Shown one piece after another: positions 22,420 through 33,315 of a DNA stretch of 64,000 bases; the first letter of the stretch is position 1; each line of letters begins with the position of its first letter. The stretch lies in NCBI GenBank assembly GCA_024663395.1, contig JANFAH010000004.1, positions 1,860,001 through 1,924,000 of the forward strand. The letters are read 5' to 3'. The notes beneath the pieces were generated by a model. The model was given only the letters and a program-made list of their open reading frames with translations. It searched no databases and was not told where the DNA came from. Source of the DNA: Pisolithus tinctorius (lineage: Eukaryota; Basidiomycota; Agaricomycetes; Boletales; Pisolithaceae). Both the position numbers and the translations under genes were made by a program.

Positions 22420-25066
22420 ATGGTAATAACGGAGGACAAGTCGAGGCGGAACAAGAGGAAAGCGCGTGAACTGGAGGTGGAAACGAAGCCTCCCTTCAGT
22501 GACGCGGTAAATCTGGACATGATGAGCGACGACGAGGGAGGCGGAGATGACGATCAGGACGCGGACACCGACCATGAAGTTGAAGACTTTCCGGGGATTG
22601 ACACGGGAAGTGACAGCGAGGTGGGAAGTGAAGAGTCGGAGGAGGACGAAGAGGATGAAGTGAGCGAGGAAGAGGAGGAGGACGAGAGTGAGGAAGATGA
22701 GGACCCGTCCGAAGAAGGGGATTCTGGCTCAGATTCTGCCATTCATATATTCCCCAGAGTCAAGTCCACTATTTCGAACATTACAGGACGACCAAAACGC
22801 GTATACCCAGAGATTGAGCCAGACTACGAATCGGATTCTTCTATTGAGGACGTGGGTACGCTTATGGCCCGTTCTCGTACGTCGTACTCATGACGGCGTT
22901 ATTTAGGACCCCAACCGCATTGGCAACATCCCCTTGCATTGGTACGATGATCTTCCGCACATAGGCTACGACATCAATGGAAAACGGATCCTCCGACCCG
23001 CTAAGGGGGATGAGCTAGACAAATTCCTCGAGACGATGGAAGACCCAGCTTCCTGGTACGTGCGTCTGGAAAAGCTCTTCCTCAACTGATATCTGGCCCA
23101 GGACCTCTGCATTTGATAAGAACACGCAAATGAACAAGCCCTTGACAGCCGAGGAGTTGGAAATCATTCACAGGCTACAACTGGGCGAGAACCCCGATGC
23201 TGCCTATGATCCTTATGAACCCACAGTGGAATGGTTCACTGGGAAGGGAAAGGAAGAAATCATGCCCCTGTCTGCCGCACCTGAGCCCAAGCGCAGGTGG
23301 CTTCCCAGTAAGTGGGAAAAACAAAAGGTATTTCTGGTCTTGTAGCCATCGTTTTGAGCATACCTATCGGTTGTTACAGATCATGAAGATCGTCCGTGCC
23401 ATACGTCAAGGCCGAATTGTAGGCTCCAAGCCCAAAACTGCGCAGAATACACCACAGTTCTATGCTATTTGGAATGAACCTGCGTCGAACCAACCTCCGC
23501 CTCTCCCTGCGCCGAAGCTGCCGCCACCCACTCACGCCGAATCTTACAATCCGCCAGAAGAGTACCTTCCCACAGAGGCAGAGCGCAAAGAATGGGAAAA
23601 CGCTGAACCAGAGGATCGCGAGCGCGACTTCATTCCTCAAAAATACGCGGCGCTGCGACTGGTACCTGGATATGAACATTTTATCAAGGATCGCTTCAGC
23701 AGACAGCTGGATTTATATCTCGCCCCACGCGTGCAAAGGAAGAAACTCAACATCGACCCTAACAGCCTTCTACCTAAGCTACCGAGTCCCAGTAGCTTAC
23801 GACCATTCCCGACATATCAAAGTCTCAAAGTTATACATCCTGGCAGTAGAGTAAGGTGTGTAAGCGTGAGCCCAGATGGAGCGTGGGTGGTCAGCGGCGA
23901 CGAAACTGGTGTTGTATACCTTTGGGAAGTCATCGTTGGCCGCGAGGTGAAACGATGGGTGTTAGACAGCAAGATCGGTGCTATCGAGTGGTGTCCCCGA
24001 ACAGATGTCAGTTATTTTGTTGTCAGCGTGTACGTATTGGTCGACCAGAAGCCCTATGATCCTAAGCTAACGTTTCTAGGGAGGACAAGTTACTTTTCAT
24101 CGTGCCACCAAACCTTCCTAGCGCGATTCTTTCATCGACACAAAATGCACTTACACCTGCTCCCCTACCTCCTCCGACAACATCGCCCATCAAGTGGGCA
24201 TCTACCTCTCGGGTAGAAGATGATATAATGTTGACCATCACGCTTCCGGCTATATCAGGCCTGTCGAAACAAATAACATGGCATCGTAGAGGGGATTATT
24301 TGGCATCAGTCTGTGCGTACCTCCTTTTGTCACTGGTTCTTTTTCTTGTTTATCGTCCCCCATCTCCAGCTAGTAACGAAAGCCAAGTATGGATTCACCA
24401 GGTGTCCCGTAGACATTCTCAGTCCCCCTTCAAAAAAATTAAAGGCACCATTCAACTCGTTTTGTTCCACCCCATTAAGCCGCATTTCTTTGTTGCTGTA
24501 AGTTTACGGATCCTCGCGCACAACGTGCCTTCTTAAGCACGTCCCTTTCAGACACAGCAATATGTCCGGCTGTACGACTTAATGCAACAGAAGTTGATCA
24601 AAACCCTGATGCCTGGGATAAAGTGGATATCTTCCATGGATATTCATCCTTCTGGCGATCATGTTATCGTTGGCGGATATGACAGAAAGCTCTGCTGGTT
24701 TGATCTGGAGTTGAGCGAGAAGCCTTACAAAATCTTACGGTGAGTGCCCTCGTTACATTTTTGCGACAAGGGTAGATTGTAAAGCTGGCACTTAGGTACC
24801 ACAGCCGAGCCATCCGTTCACTACACTTCCACCCAACATACCCCCTTTTCGCCTCTTCTTCGGATGATGGCTCCATTCAGGTTTTCCACAGCCGAGTATA
24901 CAATGATCTCACAACTGATCCGCTAATTGTACCTCTAAAAATTCTTCGTGGCCACGATGTCAATGACGGGCTTGGCGTCCTGCAGGTCAAATGGGCAAAC
25001 AAGCAACCATGGCTTGTGAGTGCAGGAGCAGATGGAAAAGTGGTTGTGTGGTGTAGTAGTAGTTGA
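22420..25066 (+). CDS. ERB1: Ribosome biogenesis protein ERB1 (BOP1)
   Basis: Eight exons (22420-22851, 22907-23055, 23102-23327, 23380-24029, 24080-24312, 24370-24497, 24552-24739, 24796-25066) give 758 aa. A Lys-rich start is followed by a long Asp/Glu tract (residues about 35-105) and the BOP1NT domain: [40 protein letters not shown] and [20 protein letters not shown]. The C-terminal half is a WD40 propeller ([58 protein letters not shown]). ERB1/BOP1 forms the PeBoW (Nop7-Erb1-Ytm1) complex needed for 25S/5.8S rRNA maturation. Length fits the family. Two more rRNA-processing genes follow directly. Confidence 0.95.
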
Positions 25067-25335
25067 GTCCGTTGACTTCGTACACATGTCATTTTCCATT
25101 CCAAGACGATGAGGATGTGATCAAGCCGTAGGTTCGACGGCTCCATCACTTCGTTGGGTACAGGTGTTACTTGTACGAAGGCTTGGTATGTACGAAGACA
25201 GAATTGTGTCAAAGCCCGAGAATTAGGTACCGCATGCTCGTTCTGGGTTTGGGGTGATGCTATGGAGTGAATGTCGACCAAGGGGGGCGAAGACACCTCT
25301 GGATATTCAGAATTTCAGACTTGAAATTTGGAAGG

Positions 25336-25896
25336 TCATCTCCGCCGTGAAGGTCTTCCGGCTCTCCTCCGTGCTGCCAACCCCCCCTGGCGATTCATGC
25401 CCTTTCGTTTTGGTACGGGATCCATTCCCTTTGATTTCCGCCATTCTTCCCGCCGTGAACCACGGGGACCGTGAGTGGAAACATGATTAGATGCCTCTGG
25501 ATTCGTTTGTGCCCGTTCTGACCCGTCCAGATCCATCGTATCTTGAAAGAAATCGATAAGGACGATAAAATAACAGCATCTTCCAACATACCTCCATGAG
25601 GTGTAACGCAGAGTACTGGGTTACCTTGAGGAGACAAATATCAGTAACAGTTTTTGGAGGCAACAAGTGTGGAGGTGTGGATCGGGCTGATAAATCCACG
25701 AACCTTGGCCATCTAGTTTTGATGTATCGAGACCATCATCGACCTCACTGCCTTCCTTATGCTGCTTGCTGATAACACCAGCGAGTTTAGTATTTAACCT
25801 GTTGAGACGAGCGGCGTCCGTTGCCGCGTATACGCCTTCTGTGCGTTTTTTAGTGCGAAATGCCCGCTTCACCTTTGAACGTAGTGACTTTGCCAT
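25336..25896 (-). CDS. LLP/DUF2423 nucleolar protein
   Basis: Exons 25896-25704, 25624-25592 and 25541-25336 give 143 aa. The N-terminus MAKSLRSKVKRAFRTKKRTE is the DUF2423/LLP signature (MAKSLRSK.KR..R..KR), seen in yeast YBL028C and animal LLPH. The middle is acidic and the C-terminus very basic (RREEWRKSKGMDPVPKRKGM and RRRAGRPSRRR). Yeast relatives associate with pre-60S ribosomes, so a nucleolar ribosome-assembly role is likely. The second exon is only 33 nt. It shares 75 bp of upstream DNA with the divergent Snm1-like gene. Confidence 0.83.
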
Positions 25897-25971
25897 GGGG
25901 GTCAAAAACTTGAAAGCCAGTACTCGTTGCCTCTTGCTAAATTTGGTTACCCACATATTCCGTCTCATACC
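25897..25971. promoter_or_regulatory. 75-bp bidirectional promoter region (LLP / Snm1-like)
   Basis: This is the shortest head-to-head gap in the window. Both flanking proteins belong to rRNA or ribosome maturation families, suggesting co-expression. Confidence 0.5.
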
Positions 25972-26592
25972 ATGAACACCTTTGACTATGCCACGGAGAG
26001 GTATCGAATGAGCACGCCTTGTACTTTGCTCTCCATATCTCCGTCTCTTGCAGCCTTGCATGCCGCCAGATTTCAAAATCTTCACCCTGAAACAGCTGGT
26101 AATCTAAGCACTACACACTGTTCATACTGCGGGGCGTACGCATTTGACGGACAGGGTTCCACCTTCGTTTTGAGACGCAACAAAAAGAAGAAGCGAACGG
26201 AATATCCCAAAAGAGTGTACAGGAGGGTCTGTCATACGTGTGGACTTACTACCGACACTCTTGTCCCATGTCTCGATACGACAGCCATCACTCAATCAGA
26301 TGCTGCGCCATCCCCACTCCCCTTGAAAAGAGCTCCAGATAGTGCAATAACCGATGCTTCACTGGATAAGTGCGACCTCCCTTCCAAGCAAGAGATTCCA
26401 TCTCCGCAAACCTCGACGCTACCCACTCCAATCGAACACTCGCTTCCTCCCCGGTCAAGGAAAAGTCAGGAAAAGAAAGCACAGACCCTGCGTGAAATGC
26501 TTTCCCGTGACCGACAGAGGGAAGAGATCAAGAAGACACAGAAGAAAAATGACACTCAGGGAGGTTTGGCTGCTTTCTTGGAAGGTCTCTGA
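25972..26592 (+). CDS. Snm1/Rpr2/Rpp21-like RNase MRP/P protein
   Basis: Single exon, 206 aa from the ATG at 25972 (an upstream in-frame start at 25927 lies inside the divergent promoter). The N-terminal helix is LSISPSLAALHAARFQNLHP. It is followed by a four-cysteine zinc ribbon: C-S-Y-C-G at about residue 56 and C-H-T-C-G at about residue 91, with a basic strand between (RRNKKKKRTEYPKRVYRRVC). This helix plus CxxC...CxxC layout is that of the Rpr2/Rpp21/Snm1 family, protein subunits of RNase P and RNase MRP. The C-terminus is Ser/Pro-rich, then basic-acidic helical, ending GGLAAFLEGL. Assignment to Snm1 rather than Rpr2 is not certain. Confidence 0.75.
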   Translation: MNTFDYATERYRMSTPCTLLSISPSLAALHAARFQNLHPETAGNLSTTHCSYCGAYAFDGQGSTFVLRRNKKKKRTEYPKRVYRRVCHTCGLTTDTLVPCLDTTAITQSDAAPSPLPLKRAPDSAITDASLDKCDLPSKQEIPSPQTSTLPTPIEHSLPPRSRKSQEKKAQTLREMLSRDRQREEIKKTQKKNDTQGGLAAFLEGL

Positions 26593-27081
26593 ATGGCATG
26601 CTTCCGGGGTGAGCGGTTCGTCGAGTTTGCGGATTCTTATCTGAACTGGTCACCGCGTCAGGTCTGGAACCTTTCATCCCCGCGTCGGCGTGATTATCTA
26701 TCGCACGTTGCACGTAATGAGCGGAGCTCTGTGATCGGCTGCTGCGCGAGAGGTAGGCGTGTGCTGCCTATGGCATTGAAGTAAGAGCACCCGAGACTTT
26801 CAGCAGAATCTGTACCTGATCTGGAAGTATTGTTTAGACTGCATATACCCTTATACTCACCTCTCAGAACAGGCCCTAGTAGAACATGGACACGAGGGAC
26901 GCAGGACAAATACCATCTACCATCCTGGACAGCGTTGGCGGATGTTCCGGCTAAACGGGTTCCATGTTACATATGAAGCCTAACGTTGCTTAATTCACTG
27001 TTTCTGTACCGATAGGTAAATCCTAGATCGTTTGGGCTGACTGACACTCTGTTCAGCGTTAGTGCGGATGAATCCACCTGG
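26593..27081. other. Interval between the Snm1-like gene and the RTA1-like remnant
   Basis: About 490 bp. On the minus strand two small segments (around 26920-26860 and 26820-26694) join across a plausible intron and end at a stop near 26694. They match nothing I know and could be pseudogene debris. Confidence 0.3.
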
Positions 27082-28010
27082 TCAGTAGGGAACGTAAACT
27101 AAGTTGGCAATAACCAAAGGTAGGGCATCCAAACGGTAGAAGCATACCTCTGCTGTAGCGAGGAAGCCTTGAAAACCGCAGGAATGCTAGGACATGGTTC
27201 CCCGAACGAACCTGTTATTGTGATATGATGATGCCATGCCTCGGATCGGGAGAGTCATATACGAGAATACCGATGGAACTGATGGTGAGAGCCCATGCCA
27301 AGGCACGCCAATCCCCGTACCGAGGTTTATGTCGGTCACATTTCCATACTTCTGGTCTCAGGGCGCAAACTTTGCTCAGGAAGCGAATAACAGTTGTAGA
27401 GAATGGTCCGCCAAGAAGACCTTGTACACAAGAGAGTTCATTAGTTGACTTTTGCAAACCACACCTTCGCCCACTAAAGCTACGTTCCGACTGTGAGATA
27501 TGCGGCGCCTCCAGCGGCATGAAAAACAATAACACCGGCAGTCAATGCGGAGCCTGAAGGTGACGAAGTACCTCACGAAGACTCGCGTGATCCGTCGATC
27601 GGTAAGGGGATGTATTCCCCGCCGGCTAAAAATCCGGTGAGCTGACTGAGCAGAATGTAATCAGCTATTATGAAAGCGCATGGCCATACGGGATGGATTA
27701 TGAGGCCAGCCAACTGAGGTCCATGCACACTTAAAGGAAGAACGCAAAGACAAGAACGATTGTGTAAGTGCAGTTGTTAATACCACTGCTATGTAGTGAC
27801 AATCGATTGAATTCAACAATCGTATTAGCAAAAAGAAAACAAACATACTACATACAGCAATACCAGTTGGGAGGTTTTGAGGATTATTATTTGGGTCTAG
27901 TACGAATCCACAGAAGTCACGATGGTGGGGTGCCAGGCGTTGGAAAGGGTTCCGAAATAAAGGAATAATAGGGCTAGGAAGTGTCTGGCACTTTTGAACA
28001 ACGTTGCCAT
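27082..28010 (-). pseudogene. Decayed RTA1-like membrane protein gene
   Basis: Fragments matching successive parts of an RTA1 (lipid-translocating exporter) protein occur in order on the minus strand but in different frames: WPCAFIIADYILLSQL near 27670, RVFVRYFVTF near 27580, VIVFHAAGGAAYLTVG near 27515, NVALVGEG near 27480, DWRALAWALTISSIGIL near 27290 and GFQGFLATAEVCFYRLDALP near 27150, ending at a stop at 27082-27084. RTA1 proteins carry these as P...AA.DY..LGR, FV..D...F..Q..GG, W..L..A...S..ILVRS and G..GYL.THE.YFY.LDALP. I could not build an intron chain that keeps all segments open, so at least three frameshifts are needed. The upstream limit (a signal-like start at 28010) is uncertain. 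Confidence 0.6.
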
Positions 28011-28554
28011 TCCTGCAGACTCTGCAGGGGAGGGGGGGGACAATATCGTGCACCAACGGTAACGTGTGCAGCCTGTGCACGAAGGTTCCGGGACAAACTC
28101 TAGTATGAATTCTTCATGATTGATAACGGCAGACTAGTAGTGGGGTCACAAAACAAAAACGATTGCTTGGCAGGAAAACCCATGGAAGCTACCAAGATGG
28201 CCGGGCCGGTAAGTAAGGCATTTGGGCAATTGAAAATAAATAAATAAAAAACGGTCACCATGCTCCGTAGCTCAAAAGAACTGGAGGATGAAGTGTGGGA
28301 GGGCAGGCATTGCGGTTGCCCGAGAACTGTCGCACTATATATCTTGTAGAATCTAGATGGGGCACGCAGAAAAAGCTAGCAGGATTTATTGTTTGATGGA
28401 TAGGGGTTATATCCATTTCTAAGCGCCCTGACGGTGAGACGAAACCATGCTCACGACGTGGTGTCCGTAGCACATTATATATGTATGTATGCCTCAGTCT
28501 TATGTAGAGGTGGTGATGTGATTTTCTGCTGTGCACAATACAGAAATGGAAGCC
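28011..28554. other. Gene-free interval
   Basis: About 540 bp, AT-rich around 28230-28250. No supported gene or repeat. Confidence 0.4.
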
Positions 28555-28961
28555 TCAGCTTTTTGGGGCCCATAAATCGTACAACTGCTTGTCCGCAGGA
28601 TCGAAAGATGTAAGCAGCGTGGTATCAGTACGAATGACTGTTCTGCGAGCGCCGAGGAACGTGGAACTCTGACTCCGGAGGAACCCTGGGGTCAGCGACT
28701 CTTCTGCAGGATAGAAGGAGACAGAATCCGACATAGTGGTTGAGGTGGGCGAACCATCACCCTGTTCGTGGGATAAATCTCAGGTGTGGTATGAATGTCG
28801 CACTACTCACTGACCTCGGTAGAGTGAGTTGCGCGATTCCTGATACTAGGCGTCGCTGACGGGACAGTGCCAGATGCAGTATTGCCTGTGAAATGAACAG
28901 TGCAAAGCAGAAGTTTCTATCGGGAGGAAAAGGAGTAGTAGAACATACTGGATGAACTCAT
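28555..28961 (-). CDS. Uncharacterised 96-aa protein
   Basis: Exons 28961-28949 (13 nt), 28885-28815 and 28761-28555 join in frame to give 96 aa. The first half is Ser/Thr-rich (MSSSSNTASGTVPSATPSIR). The second half looks conserved: DSVSFYPAEESLTPGFLRSQ, TFLGARRTVIRTDTTLLTSF and DPADKQLYDLWAPKS. No TM segment or known motif is visible. The regular three-intron-phase fit and the divergent pairing with VID27 (117 bp) support a real gene. Function unknown. Confidence 0.68.
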
Positions 28962-29078
28962 TTCCGCGACGAGGACAGGCTGGGACGGGGCCGTGAGTTA
29001 TACGCTTTCCGTTTGTGGATGTGTGACGTACCCATAACGCGACCTGTGACGCGCCATCACGCTTCGCCAGCTGCCACA
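28962..29078. promoter_or_regulatory. 117-bp bidirectional promoter region (96-aa gene / VID27)
   Basis: This is a short gap between two divergent start codons. Confidence 0.4.
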
Positions 29079-31880
29079 ATGAACATCTTCAGGAGTCGTA
29101 AGTAAAGATAAGACCAACAAAGTAGCATCTTCACTCACACATTACAATACAGTGCTGGCGAAAGTATGGCGTATGTACTACCTCATTCAGATTCTCGTTT
29201 TGCTCGCTGACCTGGTGTGGCAGAGGATCCCAATGCCGCCGAGGTGGTCAAGATCGAGTCCGGTCAGTTGTACCTCGTGAGACCTGGAAATATTCGGTCT
29301 TCCAGGGAGTGCATGTACGAAATAGCTTCTATTGGTTGAAATTCTTCTTCATGTTATCCTCAGCTACAATGAAGCGATCGCCACCATTCGTAGAGTCCCT
29401 TCGATCGACCACAACTTTCAGCTCGTGATCACCCGCGTATACGAAGAAGGGGATCAAGAGCTACTGGAAGATGAAGACGAAAGTACGTGAATTTGTTCTC
29501 ATCACGATGTTCCGTGTCTGTAATAGCTCTTCAGCCGACGAGGAAAGGGTGTTCTTAATCAGCGAAGAACTAGAGTTTCGTCCAGGGGTAGGCGAAGCAG
29601 ACAGTCAAGCTACGTTCGTTTGGCGCGATCTGGACGGAGACGTAGACGAGCTCTACGAGTTCGTCATGACGGAAGAGACAAATGGGCCCACCAGGGCTTT
29701 CTTCGAAACCTGCATGTACCGCGCCATGTACGAAAGGAAGTACAGGATGAGTGCGGACAACATTGGTGATCAAGATCTATCTGAATTCACTTGGAAGTGA
29801 GTGGATCGTTTCCGTTCCTTCACTATTCACTGACTATCCGGAAGACTTCCAGCCCCGAAGGGAGCAGGGAAAGTTCCTCTGGTAGCGTCCGAGGGCCCAT
29901 CACCGGCACGATCCCGCGAGCCTTCTAGTCCGTCACGAAAGATGACGAAATTTAGCCCTAAAAAGGTCAAAGCTATGCCTGCCAACACTGCCACGGTCGT
30001 CGGAGAAGACGCCCAATTCTTCGTGTGGGATGTTGAAGTGGACGGATTTGTAAGTGCCCATGATGGATTGTTGAGGGCCAAGATCCTCGAAAGCACATCG
30101 AACGACTACAATTATTGGATTGTGGCTACGGATGAAGAGGAGGATCTTATTATGCACAAGATTGCAGCGGATATGAACCCCCGTTGGTCGCCGAAAACTC
30201 AGTCCCTGACATGGAACTTCTACGTCGACGGTGCATACGGCAGCTGGGCATTTCAGTTCAACTCAACTGATGCGTATGAAAACTTCAAAGTCGCCTTTGC
30301 TCGAGCAGCTTGGGAGACTCTTCACCACACTCCTTTCAACAAGATCAAGGTAAGTCGTGGTTGTTCCTGGTGGTAATCCAGAATTCATGTATGACCAAGC
30401 CCGATGAGCAAGCATACGTAATAAGTGCCACCAACGAAGACGTCGAGATGCGCGACGCCCAAAATGAAGAAGAGGATGAAGAGGAAGTTGTATCTGAGCT
30501 TGACCCCGACGAGGGTACGTCCAGTACCTTGCTCCTTCGCTGTGGCATATTCATTCTACTGTCAAGAACCAAGTGAAGATGAAGAGGATGAAGAGGAAGA
30601 TGCTGTGTCTCCTCAGCTTCAGGGAGAAAGGAATTCTCAACTGACCATCGGTTACAAGGGAGACCGTTCTTACGTTGTGCGAGGGAATAACATTGGAGTA
30701 TTTTCTCATGCTGGCCACAACCAAGTCAAGTACTACGCGACTATCAGTAAGATTTCCACTCCAAAAGGGAGGGAATTCAAGCCGCGCGAGGTATTTATTA
30801 CTATTCTGATCTGCTGACAAAACTACTGAAGGTTCGTGTCCAAGGTAATGCTACATGATCAGGACACCAAGATGGTCTTGATGAACCCGTCCGAACCCCG
30901 TTCCTTATATAACATGGACATTGAACGTGGCAAGGTGGTCGAGGAATGGAAAGTCCATGAAGATGTGACAGTCGACCACATTGCGCCGGATAACAAATTC
31001 GCGCAAATGACTCCAGAGCAGACCCTCGTAGGCGCTTCACACAACGCCCTCTTCCGGATAGACCCCCGTATATCCGGTCTTAAAATGGTCGACAGCCAGT
31101 ACAAGCAGTATGTCAGCAAAAATAGATTTTCGGGCCTGGCTACGACCTCAAGCGGAAAGCTGGCTGTGGCGAGTGCGAAGGGCGACATTAGACTCTTCGA
31201 TTCCATTGGGAAGAACGCGAAGACGGCATTGCCGCCCCTCGGAGATCCTATTATTGGTATCGATGTTACTGCAGATGGACGGTGGATCGTGGCAACCACC
31301 AAGGCATATCTCCTCTTGATTGACACGTTGATTGGGGAGGGGCGGTACGCTGGTTCCCTCGGCTTTGATCGTAGTTTCCCCGCGAACGCCAAACCGATGC
31401 CACGACGCTTGCAACTTCGTGCTGAGCACGTTGCGTACATGAACCAGGAGATTAATTTCTCCCCCGCCCGGTAAGTTTTGTCGCCCACATGCCATTGTTT
31501 TCCCGATGAAAGCGAGTCCCCTAGATTCAATCAAGGGGAAGGACAAGTGGAAAACGCGATTGTTACGTCAACAGGTCAATATGTTATTGCGTGGGACTTC
31601 GCGAAAGTGAAGAAAGGCCAACTTGACAAGTACGAGATCAAGAAGTATGAAGACAACGTCGTACAGGACAATTTTAAGTTCGGAGATGACAAAGAGATTG
31701 TGAGTGCTGCGGATACGCCTGTTCCCGTCCCTTACCCCTCCCTTTCTTTAGATTGTCGCGCTAGAGAACAATGTATTAGCGATCAACAAGAAGAACTTGA
31801 AGCGACCTACGAGGGCGTCTCTCGCCGGACCAATGATTGGTCTACACAACAGGTCCAGCATTGTAAATAGCCCTTACTAA
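29079..31880 (+). CDS. VID27: Vid27 family protein
   Basis: Eleven exons (29079-29097, 29153-29170, 29224-29314, 29364-29482, 29535-29796, 29845-30349, 30400-30514, 30567-30790, 30845-31470, 31525-31699, 31752-31880) give 760 aa. The N-terminal PH-like region includes EVVKIESGQLYLVRPGNIRS and DFNF-type acidic segments. The middle has RVFLISEELEFRPGVGEADS and LTWNFYVDGAYGSWAFQFNS, then a Glu-rich linker. The C-terminal beta-propeller carries RGNNIGVFSHAGHNQVKYYA, VDHIAPDNKFAQMTPEQTLV and SGLATTSSGKLAVASAKGDI. This is the full Vid27 architecture, linked in yeast to vacuolar import and degradation. The first two exons are only 19 and 18 nt. Confidence 0.93.
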
Positions 31881-32073
31881 TCACTTTTCATGAAATGGGG
31901 CGGCGTGTCAACGGGAGGCGTGGTATGCAGTGATCCAATACCCAATGTATATTTGTATGTGCTCTCAGAAGATGGTATCCTGAATCCGCTAATAGTAAAC
32001 GCCCCAAGAGATTGGCAATGTGGTAAATAACACAAATAAATCAGCCACTCGTTATATTTTCCTGCTACGATAT

Positions 32074-32712
32074 CTATATGTCAGTGCCCTTCTCCTTCAC
32101 GTCAGCTTGACTCCGCGCTTGTACATGTACACTGTCCCTCGAGTCCATGTATCTCCATACACCAAGATGCCACATAACCCGGGGTATCATCAAAGTCAGT
32201 CCTATAATGACGGTGGTCCAGAGCATCGGACTCCAGCGCGCGACGTCCCATCTTTCATCACCCAAAGCCCACAGCGTCACGTAGAGATGCAAGACGTCGC
32301 CGATAAGAAGTGGGATCAACAGCGCACGAACAATCTTCTCCTGCATGTCAACTTGGGAAGCTAGGTGCCTTCGCGCAGCAGTTAACACGAAAAAATTTAT
32401 TAATCCCATAAGGGCACAGACGTGAGCAAGCTGAACGACCGTGACGACTGAAGCCCTTGGCAGGGGAGTAGGCGGGGGACTGTCAGCTGGCCAAGGCGCT
32501 TGAGTGTTGTGGGTCTATGAAGACGAGGGTTTACTGAGACACATTAGGCACAGAAAATCAAAAGTCGTCACCGTTTCGGGGTCGTAGACTGCACCTATGA
32601 AGCCCAGAATGGTTAACGCGGGCTCATAATACGCGAAGAGCGCATAATAGAAGTCAGGAATGGCTGACTGTGGGCTCTGCAATGGTCCTGGCTTTGTAAG
32701 GGAATTGGACAT
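32074..32712 (-). CDS. DUF7704-like four-TM membrane protein
   Basis: Exons 32712-32572 and 32514-32074 give 193 aa. Sequence order: AIPDFYYALFAYYEPALTIL then GFIGAVYDPETTHN (TM1), VVTVVQLAHVCALMGLINFF (TM2), IVRALLIPLLIGDVLHLYVT (TM3) and MLWTTVIIGLTLMIPRVMWH (TM4), with a basic and polar tail. The Y.FEP...G...... opening, four TM helices and the GD..H motif are those of a widespread uncharacterised fungal membrane family (DUF7704 type). No enzymatic motif is seen. Function is not known. Confidence 0.75.
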
Positions 32713-33315
32713 GGCGAGGTGACAGCAGGTGTGAACCCCTTGTCATTGATTGGTGAGATGCTGTCTGGAGTGAGAGTGATTACAGGGCAACCGTGTTTCA
32801 CCTGGTCAGCACCGAACCGGCTGTGAAAGGGTGCCGAGAACTGGCGTCACGTCTGCCATGGCGTTTACTGTAGTAATAAAAGAACAGGCTATAATCAGAT
32901 CAAGCTTGGAAGTCAGAACTGCTTGCATTCGAACCGGCCCTAAGCAAGCCAATCACTGATGTTTTTTTCTTTCATTCATCTTCTTCATGAAACTTCACGG
33001 TCCTTTTTACCAGGCGGGCAGGTCTTCTCCTCCACACTCAACTCGCCAAATGGCGTGACCAAGACTGCTTTCTGTGTTATGGAAATGGAGGGTTATAATG
33101 CACAACTTGATGGGTTAGGTCACACACCTGCCCAATGTGAGGCCGTGCTTCGCGCCCTTCTGACATGCGCTTCCCACTCTATCTTTTCATTATCTCGTAT
33201 CATAGACTGCACTGTCTGCACAGTATGTGTGTAGTAGCTTGGGTATTACTCCATGTCGAGTTTCTTGTTATGTAATCCACTCGAAGTTGCTTGCTTCCTC
33301 TTCTCGAAGCTACAT
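32713..33315. promoter_or_regulatory. Divergent region DUF7704-like / FEX
   Basis: About 600 bp upstream of both genes. It holds T-rich stretches near 32960 and an unsupported open frame (32959-33234). No clear operator. Confidence 0.35.

Noticed and set aside
26694..26909. Small two-exon minus-strand frame ending near 26694
   Set aside because: No family resemblance or credible start; probably flank of the RTA1-like remnant.
30350..30381. Shorter VID27 intron using the first AG after 30349
   Set aside because: It would be only 32 nt; the later acceptor at 30399 gives a 50-nt intron and a better family match.
32915..32945. Minus-strand GGTTCGAATGC resembling a tRNA B box
   Set aside because: There is no matching T-stem, A box or acceptor stem around it.
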